Assembly: GCA_045593555.1 (NCBI GenBank)
Contig: JAZNWU010000007.1
Coordinates: 1-23,439 of the forward strand
DNA from: Fimenecus sp045593555
GTDB taxonomy: Bacteria > Bacillota > Clostridia > Oscillospirales > Acutalibacteraceae
DNA: 23,439 nt
Reading direction: 5' to 3'
The notes beneath the pieces were generated by a model. It searched no databases, was not told the DNA's origin, and worked only from the letters and a program-made list of their open reading frames with translations. The translations under genes were made by a program, and so were the position numbers. This document shows, one piece after another, positions 7,353-14,443 of the stretch (its first letter is position 1; each line of letters starts with the position of its first letter).

Positions 7353-7423
7353 AATCGGCATTTGACAAAAAAAATAAAACCGCTGAAAGCCTTGATAAAT
7401 AAGGGATTTTCAACGATTTTATT

Positions 7424-7455
7424 TGGCGCAGAAGGAGAGACTCGAACTCTCGCAC
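7424..7455. other. Probable prophage att core within the tRNA 3' half
   Basis: The integrase gene ends about 130 bp from the tRNA 3' end with nothing but a terminator and Int-arm-like repeats between. This is the usual layout where the att core is the tRNA 3' segment and integration rebuilds the gene. The second copy should lie beyond the left edge; no duplicate is visible here, so the core limits are unknown. Confidence 0.45.
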
Positions 7456-7514
7456 CGGTTTCCCGGCCTACGCCCTTAGCAGGGGCGCCTCGTCACCAAC
7501 TTGAGTACTTCTGC
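7424..7514 (-). tRNA. tRNA-Ser(GCU)
   Basis: Read on the minus strand, the acceptor GCAGAAG (7514-7508) pairs with CTTCTGC (7434-7428), followed by discriminator G and an encoded CCA (7426-7424). The anticodon loop is CTGCTAA, anticodon GCU, and a long variable arm typical of tRNA-Ser is present (GCCGGGAAACCGGT). The T loop is GTTCGAGTC. The 3' end faces the integrase, so this gene is the likely phage attachment site. Confidence 0.93.
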
Positions 7515-7543
7515 AAGCGTAACGTGTTTAGCGTTATTTAATT

Positions 7544-7574
7544 AAAAAGCGGGCTGTAAAAACTTACAACCCGC
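7544..7574 (-). terminator. Intrinsic terminator after tRNA-Ser(UGA)
   Basis: On the minus strand GCGGGTTGTAA pairs with TTACAGCCCGC (7574-7549, one G-U pair, 4-nt loop), followed by five T (7548-7544). It lies between the two tRNA-Ser genes. Confidence 0.85.
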
Positions 7575-7577
7575 ATC

Positions 7578-7666
7578 TGGCGGAGAGAGTGGGATTCGAA
7601 CCCACGGTACGTTGCCGTACGACGGTTTTCAAGACCGTTCCGTTATAACCACTTCGGTATCTCTCC
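7578..7666 (-). tRNA. tRNA-Ser(UGA)
   Basis: On the minus strand the acceptor GGAGAGA pairs with TCTCTCC, followed by G and an encoded CCA (7580-7578). The anticodon loop CTTGAAA gives anticodon UGA. There is a long variable arm (GTACGGCAACGTAC) and the T loop GTTCGAATC. A strong promoter lies just upstream. Confidence 0.95.
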
Positions 7667-7681
7667 GTATTGGGCTTGATT

Positions 7682-7710
7682 ATAATATCACAAATACTTC
7701 TCATTGTCAA
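7682..7710 (-). promoter_or_regulatory. Promoter for tRNA-Ser(UGA)
   Basis: TTGACA at 7710-7705, exact 17-bp spacer, TATTAT at 7687-7682. The expected start is about 10 nt before the mature tRNA 5' end at 7666. Confidence 0.75.
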
Positions 7711-7785
7711 GAACTTTTTTCATAATTTTTTCAGGACTTGCAAACTTTATTTAATGCTCTGCATATATTCCTTTGAGGTGTTATT

Positions 7786-8478
7786 ATGTTACTTTCATTA
7801 TTACAAAGTCTTTCCACAAATATTCTCTATTTTATGCTCCATTTATCTTCAACTAACTCTTTTCCAAAGCCTTTAAGTGCTAAAGAAGAACAGGAAGAAC
7901 TTATTAAATTTCACACTCTTGGAGATATAAATGCACGGAACAAGCTTGTAAATCACAATATGCGTCTTGTAGCTCACATTATCAAAAAGTATTATTCAAA
8001 TTTTTCTGACCAGGAAGACATTATTTCTATCGGAACGATAGGACTTATAAAAGCAATCAACACTTTTGACTACACAAAAGGTACTCGTCTTGCAACATAC
8101 GCTTCAAGATGTATTGAAAATGAGATTTTTATGCATTTTCGTACCCGAAAAAAGAACGCACAAGAAATTTCAATGGATGAACCAATTGACACAGACAGTG
8201 AGGGTAATCCCCTCACCTTTACTGATATAATTTTCAGCACAGAATCTGTTTTTGATGATGTAGAAATGAAAATGCAGACGGAAAAATTATATTCGTATAT
8301 TGGTAATATTACGGACCAGCGAAAAAAACAAATTCTAATTATGAGATATGGTCTGTATGACACTGAACCATTAACTCAAAGAGAAATTGCTCAAAAATTA
8401 GGTATTTCTCGTTCTTATGTATCAAGAATTGAAACCAAAGCACTTGAAGAACTTCGCGAATTCTTTGAGGTTGAATAG
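7786..8478 (+). CDS. sigK: Late mother-cell sporulation sigma factor SigK
   Basis: 230 residues, sigma-70 family, with a SigK-like layout. A hydrophobic N-terminal stretch (about 1-20, MLLSLLQSLSTNILYF) resembles the pro-peptide that anchors pro-SigK to the membrane until cleaved. NSFPKPLSAKEEQEEL, RNKLVNHNMRLVAHI (region 2.1) and DIISIGTIGLIKAINTFD (region 2.2) follow, with LATYASRCIENEI after them and a region 4.2 helix-turn-helix at LTQREIAQKLGISRSYVSRI. It directs late mother-cell genes (coat, cortex) during sporulation. GAGGTG lies 7 nt before the ATG at 7786. The gene is uninterrupted, unlike sigK genes split by a skin element. A SigE paralogue is less likely because of the NSFPKPL and LVAHI signature and the pro-region. 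Confidence 0.9.
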   Translation: MLLSLLQSLSTNILYFMLHLSSTNSFPKPLSAKEEQEELIKFHTLGDINARNKLVNHNMRLVAHIIKKYYSNFSDQEDIISIGTIGLIKAINTFDYTKGTRLATYASRCIENEIFMHFRTRKKNAQEISMDEPIDTDSEGNPLTFTDIIFSTESVFDDVEMKMQTEKLYSYIGNITDQRKKQILIMRYGLYDTEPLTQREIAQKLGISRSYVSRIETKALEELREFFEVE

Positions 8479-8483
8479 TATGA

Positions 8484-8516
8484 ACACCCATCGAAAAATC
8501 CGATGGGTGTATTTTT
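8484..8516 (+). terminator. Intrinsic terminator after sigK
   Basis: Arms ACACCCATCG (8484-8493) and CGATGGGTGT (8501-8510) are followed by ATTTTT. It sits between the convergent sigK and amidohydrolase genes. The hairpin also forms in the minus-strand transcript but lacks a good T tract there. Confidence 0.85.
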
Positions 8517-9381
8517 AATCTTCTACCATATTTTTAATTATTTGTGGTATTGGTATTTCTGCAAAGCCATAGAAATTCTTTGCATTTTCGCCTAAAATAA
8601 GATTTTTATTTTTTTCTGAAATTTCAGTTGTTTTCTCAATGAAATCAAGGCTCATTTTATATGTAATTGCTGTCATAGTCCGAGGATAATCACTACCCCA
8701 CATAAGTTTTTCAAAGCCGACAAGGCTTGCTGCTTCATTTATGGCTTTAACAGCTGATGGATATGGATAAAATTCAGAATTGAAAAGCCACGTTATTCCA
8801 CCACTTTCGATAAAAACATTCTTTTTCTTTGCAAGTTTAATTTGCTCTAACCAATTATCTCTTGTTACCATTCCAAAGTGACCGATTGCAATTTTGAGTT
8901 TTGGAAACATCTCGATAATTTCTTGCATCATTCCTGTTTGCTCATTACCATCAGCCAAGTCAATTGAAATAAATTTACCATTATCATTTGCAACCTTAAA
9001 AGGTTCAAGGTGATTGAGCAAATTTTTATCGGTAAGTCGACCTGCACAGATTTTTATACCATCAAAGGCTGAAATGTCACCAAGTGGTTTTTCTTCATAC
9101 AAAGCACAAATCTTAATTCTGTCACTTTTACAAGTCAAAAGATATTCATCCTGATTACCATCAATATATTCCTGAGTAATTACTGCACCCGAAACACCTG
9201 CATAATCCATATTGGCAAGAAATCGTTCTACAGAATTTTCTCCGTCTGTCATATATGGTGGCATCATTTGTTTGATTTCACCACCAAAGTCACTCTTACC
9301 ACCACCGATGTCATAAACAGGCTTTCCGTTTACTATTCCATTTTGTTTTTTCCATAAATGAGCATGAGCATCTATTATCAT
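8515..9381 (-). CDS. Amidohydrolase family protein, probable aldonolactonase
   Basis: 288 residues, TIM-barrel amidohydrolase_2 type (COG3618/COG2159-like). Metal-ligand motifs visible: DAHAHLW (H6, H8) at the start, AIGHFG in the centre, and WGSDYPRT with the catalytic Asp near the C-terminus. Characterised COG3618 members hydrolyse sugar lactones such as L-fucono- and L-galactono-lactone. It is the last gene of the five-gene operon and overlaps uxaA by 4 bases (ATGA). In that setting the likely substrate is the lactone made by the first gene, opened to L-galactonate. Decarboxylase activity, also known in this superfamily, is a less likely alternative. Expected cytoplasmic; no signal peptide. 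Confidence 0.7.
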   Translation of the reverse strand: MIIDAHAHLWKKQNGIVNGKPVYDIGGGKSDFGGEIKQMMPPYMTDGENSVERFLANMDYAGVSGAVITQEYIDGNQDEYLLTCKSDRIKICALYEEKPLGDISAFDGIKICAGRLTDKNLLNHLEPFKVANDNGKFISIDLADGNEQTGMMQEIIEMFPKLKIAIGHFGMVTRDNWLEQIKLAKKKNVFIESGGITWLFNSEFYPYPSAVKAINEAASLVGFEKLMWGSDYPRTMTAITYKMSLDFIEKTTEISEKNKNLILGENAKNFYGFAEIPIPQIIKNMVED

Positions 9382-10751
9382 AATGTTACTCCATCTTTAA
9401 ATATTGCGATTTCACGGTTACCCTGAATTTCATTTTTAGTTAATTCTCCGTCAGCAACCCGTTTAATAAGTTCCAGCAACTCATTGGCTTTTGCTTGTTT
9501 ATCAAAGCCAAACGCTGAATAATCTATCCAATGTGACTTTTTTGTTGCTATTGTGTCATTTGATGCAATTTTTATGGTAGGCACAGCACCACCGAGAGGT
9601 GTTCCCCTGCCTGTTGTGAACAGTACCAAATGGCAACCAACCGCTGAAAGATTTGTAATTGAAACAATGTCATTTCCCGGACCATTAAGAAGATTTAAGC
9701 CTGATTTTGTAAGAGTATCACCATAATCAAGCACATCAACAACAGGAGCTGTTCCGCCCTTTTGAACACATCCAAGTGACTTTTCTTCAAGAGTAGTTAT
9801 TCCGCCCTCTTTGTTACCCGGTGACGGATTTTCAGAAACAGGTTGACCGTGGTCTTTGAAATATTGTTTGAAATTGTTGATAAGATTGACGCTTTTATCG
9901 AAAACTTCTTTACTTACACACCTGTCAAAAAGAACAGTTTCTGCACCAAACATTTCAGGTACTTCGGTGAGCACTGCAGCTCCACCCATTGAGCAGACTT
10001 CGTCGGTAACTTTACCTACAACTGCATTTGCAGTAATTCCCGAAAAACCGTCAGAGCCACCGCATTTAAGACCGATTTTAAGCCTTGAAACGGACACTTC
10101 TTCACGGATATCCTTTGAAGCGTTTTCCTTTAATTCATTTATAAGTGCTATACCCTCACTGAGTTCATTTTCGCAATCCTGAACAGATAAGAATTTAACC
10201 CTGTTTTCGTTCCAAGTACCCATTACTTTTTGCATTTCAGGGATATTGTTATTTTCGCAACCGAGACCAAGTACAAGAACACCACCTGCATTAGGATGCT
10301 TTATAAGTCCACGGAGAATCAACTGTGTTGTTTTATTGTCATCACCAAGCTGACTGCAACCATAAGGATGTGAAAAATGAATTGCACCTGTTTTTTCAGC
10401 TAACTGCTTTGCGATACTGTTTACACAGCCCACAGTCGGCACAATCCATATATCATTTCTTATACCAATATCACCATTTTCACGGACAAAGGCTTTGATT
10501 GTAAATGGTTCTTTTGATGGGAGTTCAGTAAAATCAGGCTTATATTCATAAGAAAGAATATCACCTAATTTTGTTTTCATATTGTGAGAGTGAACACTAT
10601 CACCTTTTTTAATATTTTCAGTCGCATATCCGATTGGATAGCCATATTTGATAATATCTGTCCCCTTTTCAATATCACATAAAGCAATTTTATGCCCTGT
10701 TTTAAGATTTACACAGACATTATCCTTTTCATTTATTCTGACAGTATCCAT
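9378..10751 (-). CDS. uxaA: Altronate dehydratase UxaA
   Basis: 457 residues, full-length for the UxaA/GarD family. An N-terminal SAF-like domain (about 1-85) precedes the catalytic part with HPYGCSQLGDD, GLKCGGSDGFSGIT and SHWIDYSAF. It dehydrates D-altronate to 2-keto-3-deoxygluconate (KDG) in an iron-dependent reaction. The start overlaps uxaB by 19 bp and the stop overlaps the amidohydrolase start by 4 bp, so all are translationally coupled. Galactarate dehydratase belongs to the same family, but the neighbour uxaB favours altronate. No KDG kinase or aldolase lies in the window, so later steps must be encoded elsewhere. Confidence 0.88.
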   Translation of the reverse strand: MDTVRINEKDNVCVNLKTGHKIALCDIEKGTDIIKYGYPIGYATENIKKGDSVHSHNMKTKLGDILSYEYKPDFTELPSKEPFTIKAFVRENGDIGIRNDIWIVPTVGCVNSIAKQLAEKTGAIHFSHPYGCSQLGDDNKTTQLILRGLIKHPNAGGVLVLGLGCENNNIPEMQKVMGTWNENRVKFLSVQDCENELSEGIALINELKENASKDIREEVSVSRLKIGLKCGGSDGFSGITANAVVGKVTDEVCSMGGAAVLTEVPEMFGAETVLFDRCVSKEVFDKSVNLINNFKQYFKDHGQPVSENPSPGNKEGGITTLEEKSLGCVQKGGTAPVVDVLDYGDTLTKSGLNLLNGPGNDIVSITNLSAVGCHLVLFTTGRGTPLGGAVPTIKIASNDTIATKKSHWIDYSAFGFDKQAKANELLELIKRVADGELTKNEIQGNREIAIFKDGVTL

Positions 10752-12058
10752 TTCATTGTTTCCTTTGCACCAGTTGCGTCAATTTTGTTGTAATATTCAG
10801 TAACCGTATCAGTTAAATCTGAAAGGTCAGTTGACCATAATGAAGTATTTGCAAGAATGTCCTTGATACTGTCATTTTTCATTGTAGCAACGACATCAGC
10901 ATTATCATCAGGAGTGTCATTTTTATAGAAATAGATAAGGTTTGCTAAAGAGAGAATAAGTCCCTTTGGTGCTTTTCCATTTTTCTCTTTATATTCGAGA
11001 AGTGTTGGAAGAACACGGACAGAAAACTTACTTACAGAATTGAGTGCAATTGAACGCCATTTATGTGCTATAAACGGATTTCTGAATCGGTCAAAAACAG
11101 CGTTTGCAAATGCAATACTTTCTTCATTTTCACCGATTGTAGGTAAAATTTCCTCTTTCATACATTTATTGAGGAAAGCAGACGCTGTTTCGTCATTCAT
11201 TGCCTCACCTACTGTTTCAATACCTGAAAGAAGTGCACCTGCCACAAGGGAAGTATGAGCACCGTTGAGAATTCTAACCTTAATTTTCTTATATGGCTTT
11301 ACATTGTCTGTCCACACAACATTAAACCCTGCTTTTTTAAGCGGAAATTCGTCTTCAAAATCACCTTCGATAACCCAGAGGTGGAAGATTTCTGCTGTGT
11401 CAAGGAATTTGTCATCAGGGTGTATTTCCTTTGTTTCGTCATTCGGATAGCCTGTAACAATTCTGTCAACAAGAGTATTTACAAAGTAATTTTCATTCTC
11501 TAACCAAGCAACAAAATCTGCTTCAAGATTCCAAAGGTCTGCATATTTAAGTACACACTTTTTAAGCTCTGAACCATTATTATCAATAAGCTCACAAGAA
11601 AGGATAATAAAACCATTCAAGCCGTTTTTATATCTTCTGTAAAGAAGCTGAGTGAGCTTTCCCGGGAATGAAAGTGCAGGTTTATCGTCAAATTTGCAAG
11701 TATCCACAAACTCAATACCCGCTTCAGTTGTGTTTGAAACTATAAAACGAAAATCAGGATTATCTGCAAGAGTTAAATAATATTCAAAATCTTTATATGG
11801 GTCAACACATCTTGAAACAGACTCAACATATATGTGTTCGTTTACTATTTCACCGTTCTTGATACCTCTTAAATAAAGGTTGTATTTGCAGTCCTGTTCG
11901 TTGAGTTCTGCTACTCTGCCCATTGGGATTGGCTGAACAACGACTGCTTTTCCATCATAAAGACCTTTTTCGTTCATTATGTGAAGAAAATAGTCGAAAA
12001 AACCCCGAAGAAAATTACCCTCACCAAACTGAATTACAGTTTCTCTCATATTAGTCAC
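10733..12058 (-). CDS. uxaB: Tagaturonate reductase UxaB (mannitol dehydrogenase family)
   Basis: 441 residues. The NAD-binding start QFGEGNFLRGF (residues 10-20) is characteristic of tagaturonate/fructuronate reductases, and the catalytic region holds KIKVRILNGAHTS. It interconverts D-tagaturonate and D-altronate with NADH. The QFGEGNFLRGF form and the adjacent altronate dehydratase indicate UxaB rather than UxuB. The 8-bp overlap with the upstream dehydrogenase gene and the 19-bp overlap with uxaA show tight coupling. No uronate isomerase (UxaC) is nearby, which argues that tagaturonate comes here from the neighbouring dehydrogenase rather than from D-galacturonate. Confidence 0.9.
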   Translation of the reverse strand: MTNMRETVIQFGEGNFLRGFFDYFLHIMNEKGLYDGKAVVVQPIPMGRVAELNEQDCKYNLYLRGIKNGEIVNEHIYVESVSRCVDPYKDFEYYLTLADNPDFRFIVSNTTEAGIEFVDTCKFDDKPALSFPGKLTQLLYRRYKNGLNGFIILSCELIDNNGSELKKCVLKYADLWNLEADFVAWLENENYFVNTLVDRIVTGYPNDETKEIHPDDKFLDTAEIFHLWVIEGDFEDEFPLKKAGFNVVWTDNVKPYKKIKVRILNGAHTSLVAGALLSGIETVGEAMNDETASAFLNKCMKEEILPTIGENEESIAFANAVFDRFRNPFIAHKWRSIALNSVSKFSVRVLPTLLEYKEKNGKAPKGLILSLANLIYFYKNDTPDDNADVVATMKNDSIKDILANTSLWSTDLSDLTDTVTEYYNKIDATGAKETMKWILSE

Positions 12059-13070
12059 CTATTTTTATAAGAAGTTTTGCAAGTGTGCCATCGTTATTTG
12101 CCAATGCTTTGAAAGCATCAAGAGCATTATCCATATCGTAAACACCGCTGACCATTTTCATAGGGTCGGCTTTTTTATTTGCAACAATGTCAATTAAATT
12201 GATAAAATCATCTTTAAGAGCATTACGGCTTCCGTGAATGTTAAGCTCCTTTTTAAGGATAATTGAATGTACAAAATTAGTTTCACGCTTACCGTTACCG
12301 ATAAGGATAATATTTGCAGCAAATGCAGCATTATCAATACAACCTAAAAAAGTTTCAGGAGCACCACAAGCCTCAATACAAACATCAAATCCGTTACCGT
12401 TTGTGAATTCATTTGTAAATTCTTCAAGTGACTGTGTCTTTGTATTTACAACTGCATCTGCACCATATTCTTTTGCAAGCTCAAGACGATTATCAAGAAT
12501 ATCAGCAACTACGATTTTATTACATTTCTGTTTTGCTGCCAAAAGTGCAAAAAGACCGATTGGTCCTGCACCAATAACGAGAACATTATCCGTTTCCTTA
12601 ATTGTAGCACGAGAAACTGCGTGCTGTGAAATAGCAAAAGGCTCAATAAGTGCTAATTCCTGCGCTGAAAGACCTTTACCGTCATAAATTCTCTCAACAG
12701 GCATTGAGATATATTCACAGAACGCACCATCACGCTGTACACCCATTGTTTGATTATCAGTACAGCAATTAACATATCCACGCTGACAGCTGTAACAAGT
12801 ACCACAGTTAAAATATGGGTTACAGGTAACAATATCTCCTGCTTTGAACCCCTTATCATTTTCAGGAATTGACACAATTTCTGCTGAAAATTCGTGACCG
12901 GGAATTCTTGGGTATGTAGTAAACGGTTGATTTCCTGTGAAAGATGCCACATCAGCACCACAGATGCCTACATATTTAACTTTAAGGAGTGCTTCGCCCT
13001 CTTTAACTTCAGGCATTGGTACTTCTCTTATTTCAATTTCATTTGGATTAGGAATAACTATTGCTTTCAT
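12051..13070 (-). CDS. Zinc-dependent dehydrogenase, probable L-galactonate 5-dehydrogenase
   Basis: 339 residues, medium-chain dehydrogenase/reductase. Catalytic zinc site: C37 (GICGAD), H59 and E60 (PGHE). Structural zinc cysteines C89, C92, C95, C103. Rossmann motif GAGPIG at 167-172 followed by D190-region VVADI, suggesting NAD. It resembles LgoD/RspB-type aldonate 5-dehydrogenases (E. coli LgoD oxidises L-galactonate to D-tagaturonate). Position directly before uxaB fits production of tagaturonate. Its start is one base after the previous stop. A polyol dehydrogenase (sorbitol/iditol type) is the main alternative. Confidence 0.72.
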   Translation of the reverse strand: MKAIVIPNPNEIEIREVPMPEVKEGEALLKVKYVGICGADVASFTGNQPFTTYPRIPGHEFSAEIVSIPENDKGFKAGDIVTCNPYFNCGTCYSCQRGYVNCCTDNQTMGVQRDGAFCEYISMPVERIYDGKGLSAQELALIEPFAISQHAVSRATIKETDNVLVIGAGPIGLFALLAAKQKCNKIVVADILDNRLELAKEYGADAVVNTKTQSLEEFTNEFTNGNGFDVCIEACGAPETFLGCIDNAAFAANIILIGNGKRETNFVHSIILKKELNIHGSRNALKDDFINLIDIVANKKADPMKMVSGVYDMDNALDAFKALANNDGTLAKLLIKIGD

Positions 13071-13071
13071 T

Positions 13072-14277
13072 TTATTTGTCCTCTTCTATATAGTTTTTGT
13101 TCCATATTACACCTGTTTTAAGTGGTGCACCCTTACAGAATATTTTGTTTTCATATGCATCAAGTGGGTCGCTGACAAATTCGTTCTTATCAATAAGATC
13201 AACAACTTCGTCATATCTGCTATCGACAAGAATATCAATTGCTTTTTCCATATGCTCCTGACGAAAATTGATAGATGCAAAAATAAGGTGATTTTCAAAA
13301 CCAAAGGGCATTGTATCATACGAAACCACAGGACCTAATGAGAAACTATTATACACACCATTACAGCCAAGGACTTTATGCTGAAATGCAATTCTGTGTT
13401 CCACATTACTGCCACTTGTACCGACAAACATTGTTGCTCGTCCACCAATTTTCTTCATAATTTTCTGTGCAGTTTCTTCTTCAGCAAGACCACTTGTACA
13501 AAGATAATCTGCACCTGCAATTTCTTTTGAGAATACAACTTTTTTACAGTTTTCATCACTTCTGCCAACAAAGAGAATCTGTGCATCTGGATGATTTCTC
13601 TTAATCTGGTCTGCAATAAAAAGTCCTGTCATACCAAGACCAAAAACAACTGTTTTAGAGAAGATGTTGTCTTTTGCTAATTTTCGTGCCTCGGTTTCAG
13701 AGCATTTATGTTTTGCCATCAGGACTCTGAAATTCTGTGCCTCACCAAGGTCTTCCATTCTTTCAAGTTGGAATATTGCACAAGCACAAGGGTCAGCAAA
13801 TGACAATTTCTTTGCTACTGACAAAGGTAATTTTTGAAGATTTTCATATTTTTCAGGTAAGTGCAAAAGCATATCCGGATTGAAATAGTTTTTGTCGCAG
13901 AAAAGACCATCTGCTTTATCACAACCATATTCAAAATATGTTTCGTCCTCTGTGTAACGAGTCGGGTCGTAGCTATCACCACCACGGATAAGCACAATTG
14001 CGAATCTGTTTTCTGATGGCACCCATACAACACCCTCATGTCCGTTAATAAGTCTGCTTTCACCCTCAGGGAATTTTGCCGAAAGTTCATTTTCCCGACC
14101 CATTTTCATAAGCTCAAAGTCAGTACCGCAAAAGCCTTGAAAAACAGGATAAACCTCTATACCTTTATGTAAAGGCTCGCCACGAAGTCTTTGTCTTTCA
14201 GGATTTATCAAATTGATTTCACCATATTTTATTGGTAAATCTTTATCATTTTGAAAGTATGTACCGTAAGTTTTCAT
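13072..14277 (-). CDS. Glucose 1-dehydrogenase-like MDR enzyme, probable aldose 1-dehydrogenase
   Basis: 401 residues, longer than a normal zinc alcohol dehydrogenase. Catalytic zinc residues C50 (GFCGTD), H80 and E81 (NGHEG) are present, but the usual four-cysteine structural zinc lobe is not; the segment YTEDETYFEYGCDKADGLFCD replaces it. The nucleotide motif is FGLGMTGLF, and the C-terminal half (NHLIFASINFRQEHMEKAIDIL) resembles the glucose dehydrogenase C-terminal domain. Archaeal and bacterial relatives oxidise the C1 of glucose or galactose to the lactone. It is the first gene of the operon, so I infer oxidation of the entry sugar, perhaps L-galactose. GGGCTG upstream is a weak RBS. 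Confidence 0.62.
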   Translation of the reverse strand: MKTYGTYFQNDKDLPIKYGEINLINPERQRLRGEPLHKGIEVYPVFQGFCGTDFELMKMGRENELSAKFPEGESRLINGHEGVVWVPSENRFAIVLIRGGDSYDPTRYTEDETYFEYGCDKADGLFCDKNYFNPDMLLHLPEKYENLQKLPLSVAKKLSFADPCACAIFQLERMEDLGEAQNFRVLMAKHKCSETEARKLAKDNIFSKTVVFGLGMTGLFIADQIKRNHPDAQILFVGRSDENCKKVVFSKEIAGADYLCTSGLAEEETAQKIMKKIGGRATMFVGTSGSNVEHRIAFQHKVLGCNGVYNSFSLGPVVSYDTMPFGFENHLIFASINFRQEHMEKAIDILVDSRYDEVVDLIDKNEFVSDPLDAYENKIFCKGAPLKTGVIWNKNYIEEDK

Positions 14278-14443
14278 TGTGTAATCAGCCCTTTTTTAGT
14301 TAGGTTTTCTACTTTAATTATTTATTATATAACATATGATTTTAAAATGCACCACTTTTATAATAAATATATTACAAAATATTGAAGTTATCTACTGGAT
14401 ACGATATAATAAATTTACAAAAAGAATATAAGGAGTCCATTTA
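14278..14443. promoter_or_regulatory. Divergent control region between sugar-acid operon and arabinanase gene
   Basis: 166 bp, very AT-rich. On the plus strand, TTGAAG (14382-14387), 17 bp and TATAAT (14405-14410) make a good promoter for the GH43 gene. On the minus strand a TATAAT lies in TTATATAAT near 14333-14328 with no convincing -35. No known operator was recognised. Confidence 0.6.

Larger units (their letters stand above)
1..7427. mobile_element. Prophage or prophage remnant (one end)
   Basis: This block holds a tyrosine integrase next to a tRNA-Ser 3' end, a CI-like repressor, divergent early regulators, a replication module, a tail chaperone and a tape measure protein. The right boundary is put at the tRNA-Ser(GCU) 3' end; the left boundary is outside the window. 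The 7-mer TCAGCGG/CCGCTGA occurs 17 times here and only twice in the remaining 16 kb, which supports a separate origin. Terminase, portal, capsid and major tail genes are missing between replication and tail genes, so a defective or rearranged element is likely. Confidence 0.85.

Noticed and set aside
7362..7390. TTGACA-like box in the integrase-tRNA gap as a plus-strand promoter
   Set aside because: No -10 at a suitable distance and no plus-strand gene follows.
7786..8478. Interruption of sigK by a skin-like element
   Set aside because: The reading frame is continuous from the pro-region to region 4.2; the prophage sits outside it, beyond the tRNA genes.
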